This document shows positions 61,914-64,000 of a stretch of DNA of 64,000 bases, in pieces (the stretch's first letter is position 1; the number at the start of each line of letters is the position of its first letter). The notes under the pieces were generated by a model. The model was not told the origin of the DNA and did not search any database. It saw nothing but the letters and a program-made list of their open reading frames with translations. The stretch is taken from the NCBI RefSeq assembly GCF_012396605.1, contig NZ_JAAXPW010000007.1, positions 1 to 64,000 of the forward strand. The letters run 5' to 3'. The translations under genes and the position numbers were made by a program. This DNA comes from Ureibacillus thermosphaericus (lineage in GTDB: Bacteria; Bacillota; Bacilli; Bacillales_A; Planococcaceae).

Positions 61914-61953
61914 GGAAAAAGTCGCCCGATTAAATTCGGAGCGACTTTTCACT
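61914..61953. terminator. Bidirectional terminator
   Basis: AAAAAGTCGCCCGA pairs with TTCGGAGCGACTTTT (one bulge) around TTAAA; terminates the MerR gene on the minus strand. Confidence 0.75.
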
Positions 61954-61960
61954 ATATCTG

Positions 61961-62725
61961 TTATGAATTGTTTTCAAGGTAATGAATAATGGCATCTCTC
62001 AAAAATTCTGTACGACCCGTAACTTTTTGGTCATAATAAGCTTTAAAGCGTTCATCAGCGACATACATTTCCGCAAGTCCCCGGTGAGCTTCTTTTGAAT
62101 AAGATGGCCAAGTGAAAGTGAGCCACTGTTTATGTTTCGCGGCAAGCTCTTGTGCAAGTGGTGATGTAGGATCTCCAATTTCATAAGCTTTTGCTAGTAG
62201 TTTTAGTATTTCGTCTCCAAGTTGCACAAATCTTTCGTAGTCTTCTTTCGACATGTTACGGAATTTTTCGTTGGACTTGCTGACGACATTCTCACCATAT
62301 TTTTGGCGAATTTCCTCACCATATTTTTGTTCATTTTCTTCTATCAGTTTTTCCTTAAAAGCTTCAAATTTTTCTTCATTGCTCATCATCATTTCTCCTT
62401 TCTCATGGGCAATCGTTTTTTTTACGGATTCAATTAATCGGTCTAGGCGGGATCTCTTATTTCTAAGCTGTATTAAATGATTTTCCAACGCTTTTATTGA
62501 ATCGTAATTTGGATCATTCATGATTGAAATAATTGTTTCAATGTTGACGTCTAATTCCCGGAAAAATAGAATTTGTTGCAATCGATTCACTTCTTCTTGA
62601 CCATAAATCCGATAGCCAGAGCTGTTGATTCGTTTTGGTTTTAATAAATTAATTTCATCGTAATATCGCAATGTTCTTGTACTGATGCCTGCTAATTTTG
62701 CTAATTGACTAATTGTGTACTCCAT
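61961..62725 (-). CDS. MerR-family regulator with TipAS drug-binding domain
   Basis: Transcription activator of 254 aa, Mta/TipAL-like. N-terminal MerR helix-turn-helix YTISQLAKLAGISTRTLRYYDEINLLKPKRINSSGYRIYGQEEV, a long dimer coiled coil near residues 75-115, and a C-terminal TipAS domain (AAKHKQWLTFTWPSYSKEAHRGLAEMYVADERFKAYYDQ) that binds cationic or thiopeptide-like drugs in relatives. Start ATG 62725 with AGGAGGGAT upstream. Its own promoter has the stretched 19-bp spacer of MerR-activated promoters, so it likely activates itself. Confidence 0.9.
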   Translation of the reverse strand: MEYTISQLAKLAGISTRTLRYYDEINLLKPKRINSSGYRIYGQEEVNRLQQILFFRELDVNIETIISIMNDPNYDSIKALENHLIQLRNKRSRLDRLIESVKKTIAHEKGEMMMSNEEKFEAFKEKLIEENEQKYGEEIRQKYGENVVSKSNEKFRNMSKEDYERFVQLGDEILKLLAKAYEIGDPTSPLAQELAAKHKQWLTFTWPSYSKEAHRGLAEMYVADERFKAYYDQKVTGRTEFLRDAIIHYLENNS

Positions 62726-62747
62726 TGAAATCCCTCCTGACAACTTC

Positions 62748-62778
62748 ATCATAAAGGTTGACGTAACGTGAAGGTCAA
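62748..62778 (-). promoter_or_regulatory. MerR-type promoter with 19-bp spacer
   Basis: On the minus strand TTGACC (62778-62773) and TATGAT (62753-62748) are 19 bp apart, and the spacer carries the semi-palindrome GACCTTCACGTTACGTCAAC, typical of MerR-family operators. Confidence 0.7.
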
Positions 62779-62879
62779 TATACAAATGAAAATATTTTTT
62801 TAGAGAAAAAACTGGCTACTGATATAGACATCGATTATATTTAACTTTGTAGTAACGGAATGAAAGGTTGATGCAATAG

Positions 62880-63515
62880 ATGGGAGATAAAGAATTAAAG
62901 ATTGTAAAGCAACCAAAATATCAAAAAATTGCTGCCGACATAGCGTCAAAAATTGTTGAGGGAAAATATTTAATAGGCGAAAAAATATATGCAAGATCTT
63001 CATTGGCAAGTCAGTATGGGGTCTCAGCTGAAACTGCAAGGAGAGCTATTGCCGTTCTACAAGACTTAGAAATTGTGGAAGCTACGAAAGGGAGCGGTGT
63101 TGTTATTAAGTCTTATGAAAAAGCGGCAAATTATATAAAGCAGTTTTTAGATGTTCAATCCATTCATCAAATACAATTGGAAATGTTAGAGAGCATTGAC
63201 CGACAAAAAAAGGAACTGGATCAACTAAAAGAGACTGCAGAAAGATTAGTCAGCCGAACAGAGCGCTTTCGTTCGATTAATCCTTTTGTTCCATTTCATT
63301 TAGAAGTAATAAAGAATTCCCCATACTTATCTAAAACGATTGGCGAAATAAATTTTTGGCATCATACAATGGCAACGATTGTAGGTATACGTCGTGGGGA
63401 AGAACTAATCATATCACCTGGACCATATACCACAATTGAACTGAACGATGTCATCTATTTTATTGGAAACGATGAATGTCTAGAAAGAGTACAAAAATTT
63501 CTATTTCCTAATTAA
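62880..63515 (+). CDS. busR: BusR-like GntR regulator with RCK_C (TrkA_C) domain
   Basis: A 211-aa regulator. N-terminal GntR winged helix: YQKIAADIASKIVEGKYLIGEKIYARSSLASQYGVSAETARRAIAVLQ. Then a coiled coil (ESIDRQKKELDQLKETAERL), then a C-terminal RCK_C/TrkA_C domain (ATIVGIRRGEELIISPGPYTTIELNDVIYFIGN), the c-di-AMP binding module of KtrA, CpaA and BusR. This architecture equals BusR of lactic streptococci, which represses glycine betaine uptake when c-di-AMP is high. The next gene is indeed an OpuA-type ATPase. c-di-AMP binding is inference. Confidence 0.85.
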   Translation: MGDKELKIVKQPKYQKIAADIASKIVEGKYLIGEKIYARSSLASQYGVSAETARRAIAVLQDLEIVEATKGSGVVIKSYEKAANYIKQFLDVQSIHQIQLEMLESIDRQKKELDQLKETAERLVSRTERFRSINPFVPFHLEVIKNSPYLSKTIGEINFWHHTMATIVGIRRGEELIISPGPYTTIELNDVIYFIGNDECLERVQKFLFPN

Positions 63516-63560
63516 AAAAGGCTTACAGAAGCAAAATTGAGCTTTTGTAAGCCTTTCTTA
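63515..63560 (+). terminator. Terminator after busR-like gene
   Basis: AAAGGCTTACAGAAGC pairs with GCTTTTGTAAGCCTTT (one mismatch) around AAAATTGA, followed by CTTATTATATTTTT. Confidence 0.85.
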
Positions 63561-63591
63561 TTATATTTTTGTAGTTTCCGAGATTAGCAAT

Positions 63592-63642
63592 TTGACAAAA
63601 GTAACAACCTGTTGTTAATATTGAGTTGTCACTTTTGTAACA
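63592..63642 (+). promoter_or_regulatory. opuA promoter inside a BusR-like operator
   Basis: Inverted repeat: TGACAAAAGTAACAAC (63593-63608) faces GTTGTCACTTTTGTAACA (63625-63642). Both arms hold an AAAAGT-A/G-ACA core, like BusR sites (AAAGTGACA type). A perfect TTGACA (63592-63597) and TAATAT (63616-63621) promoter lies within, so a bound repressor would block polymerase. A small palindrome AACAAC/GTTGTT sits between the arms. Confidence 0.65.
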
Positions 63643-63688
63643 TTCTATTCATTTTTAAATAGATAAAAATGGTGGAAAGGAGTATGAG

Positions 63689-64000
63689 ATGGAAAAAATT
63701 AAAGTTGAACATGTGACGAAAATTTTCGGTAAACATATAAATGCTGCGATGAAACTCGTGGAACAGAAAAAAAGCAAAACAGAAATTCTCAAAGAAACCG
63801 GAGCGACAATAGGGGTTTACGATGCGAATTTCACAGTAAACGAAGGAGAAATTTTTGTAATCATGGGTCTTTCGGGCAGCGGTAAATCGACATTAATCCG
63901 TCTATTAAATCGATTAATAGACCCTACTAACGGAAACATATACATCGACGGACAAAATATCTCCAAATTAAATAAAAAGGAATTAAGAAAAATTCGAAGA
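63689..64000 (+). CDS. opuAA: Glycine betaine/proline ABC importer ATPase (OpuAA), partial
   Basis: First 104 codons of the ATPase of an OpuA-type quaternary amine importer; the gene runs off the window. [60 protein letters not shown] is the typical OpuAA/ProV start with its extra helical insert, and Walker A is [24 protein letters not shown] at 63676-63682 precedes ATG 63689. It imports osmoprotectant under salt stress; control by the BusR-like protein upstream is expected. Confidence 0.93.
   Translation, partial: MEKIKVEHVTKIFGKHINAAMKLVEQKKSKTEILKETGATIGVYDANFTVNEGEIFVIMGLSGSGKSTLIRLLNRLIDPTNGNIYIDGQNISKLNKKELRKIRR

Overview
The window is low-GC Gram-positive chromosomal DNA from an endospore former of the Bacillaceae/Planococcaceae (Lysinibacillus/Ureibacillus-like). 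Evidence is the cdaA-cdaR-glmM-glmS block with a glmS ribozyme, a GerA-type germinant receptor operon, bacillus-style AGGAGG ribosome binding sites and Bacillus-type families (PaiAB, HemAT, CypC-like P450, UgtP, BpsAB, YunC, YqhV). The exact species is not decided by the sequence. Two transposase remnants look more GC-rich than their surroundings and resemble elements of thermophilic bacilli.

Layout. 0-7.2 kb: tail of a group II intron, then the c-di-AMP synthase gene cdaA, its regulator cdaR, glmM, an array of nine 21-bp repeats, a PfpI-family gene, and the glmS ribozyme with glmS. 7.6-16.2 kb is an accessory, decaying region: a frameshifted yqcI-like gene, a LysE exporter, two damaged insertion sequences, an arsenic island (arsR, arsB relic, arsC, a 68-aa ORF, a Cys-rich flavoprotein, an ArsN-like acetyltransferase), and a divergent pair of broken genes (cysteine hydrolase and Lrp-type regulator).

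16.3-22.3 kb (minus strand) is the standout. Six tightly coupled genes lie behind a TPP riboswitch and its terminator: a LuxE-like acyl-protein synthetase, a LuxC-like acyl reductase, an ABC importer (ATPase, permease, NMT1/THI5-like lipoprotein) and a short-chain dehydrogenase. Thiamine control plus import plus carboxylate-to-aldehyde-to-alcohol chemistry suggests an undescribed salvage route for an oxidised (carboxylated) thiamine or thiamine precursor. No luxAB is present, so this is not bioluminescence.

22.4-37.8 kb holds small regulator and transporter units (MarR-paiAB, MFS, HxlR, ArsR/SRPBCC, AraC-GyrI, MscL, nuclease lipoprotein, SPL-type radical SAM, HemAT, LysR/BASS transporter). 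37.9-42.5 kb is a germinant receptor operon whose A subunit has a long Q/N-rich head and which carries a small fourth gene. 42.5-54.5 kb has CorA, YqhV, a thioredoxin-like protein, a glycolipid locus (GT2, acyltransferase, UgtP), two tandem tiny-ORF cassettes, a CYP152-type P450, the NAD(P)HX repair enzyme and DedA. 54.6-61.8 kb has two MFS pumps, a yjlC-ndh operon with a Rex-like operator, and bpsA-bpsB for alkylpyrones. The end carries a TipAS-type MerR regulator, a BusR-like GntR-RCK_C regulator and the start of an OpuA-type glycine betaine ABC importer. The first and last loci are thus linked by c-di-AMP: CdaA makes it, and the BusR-like protein is expected to sense it to control osmolyte uptake.
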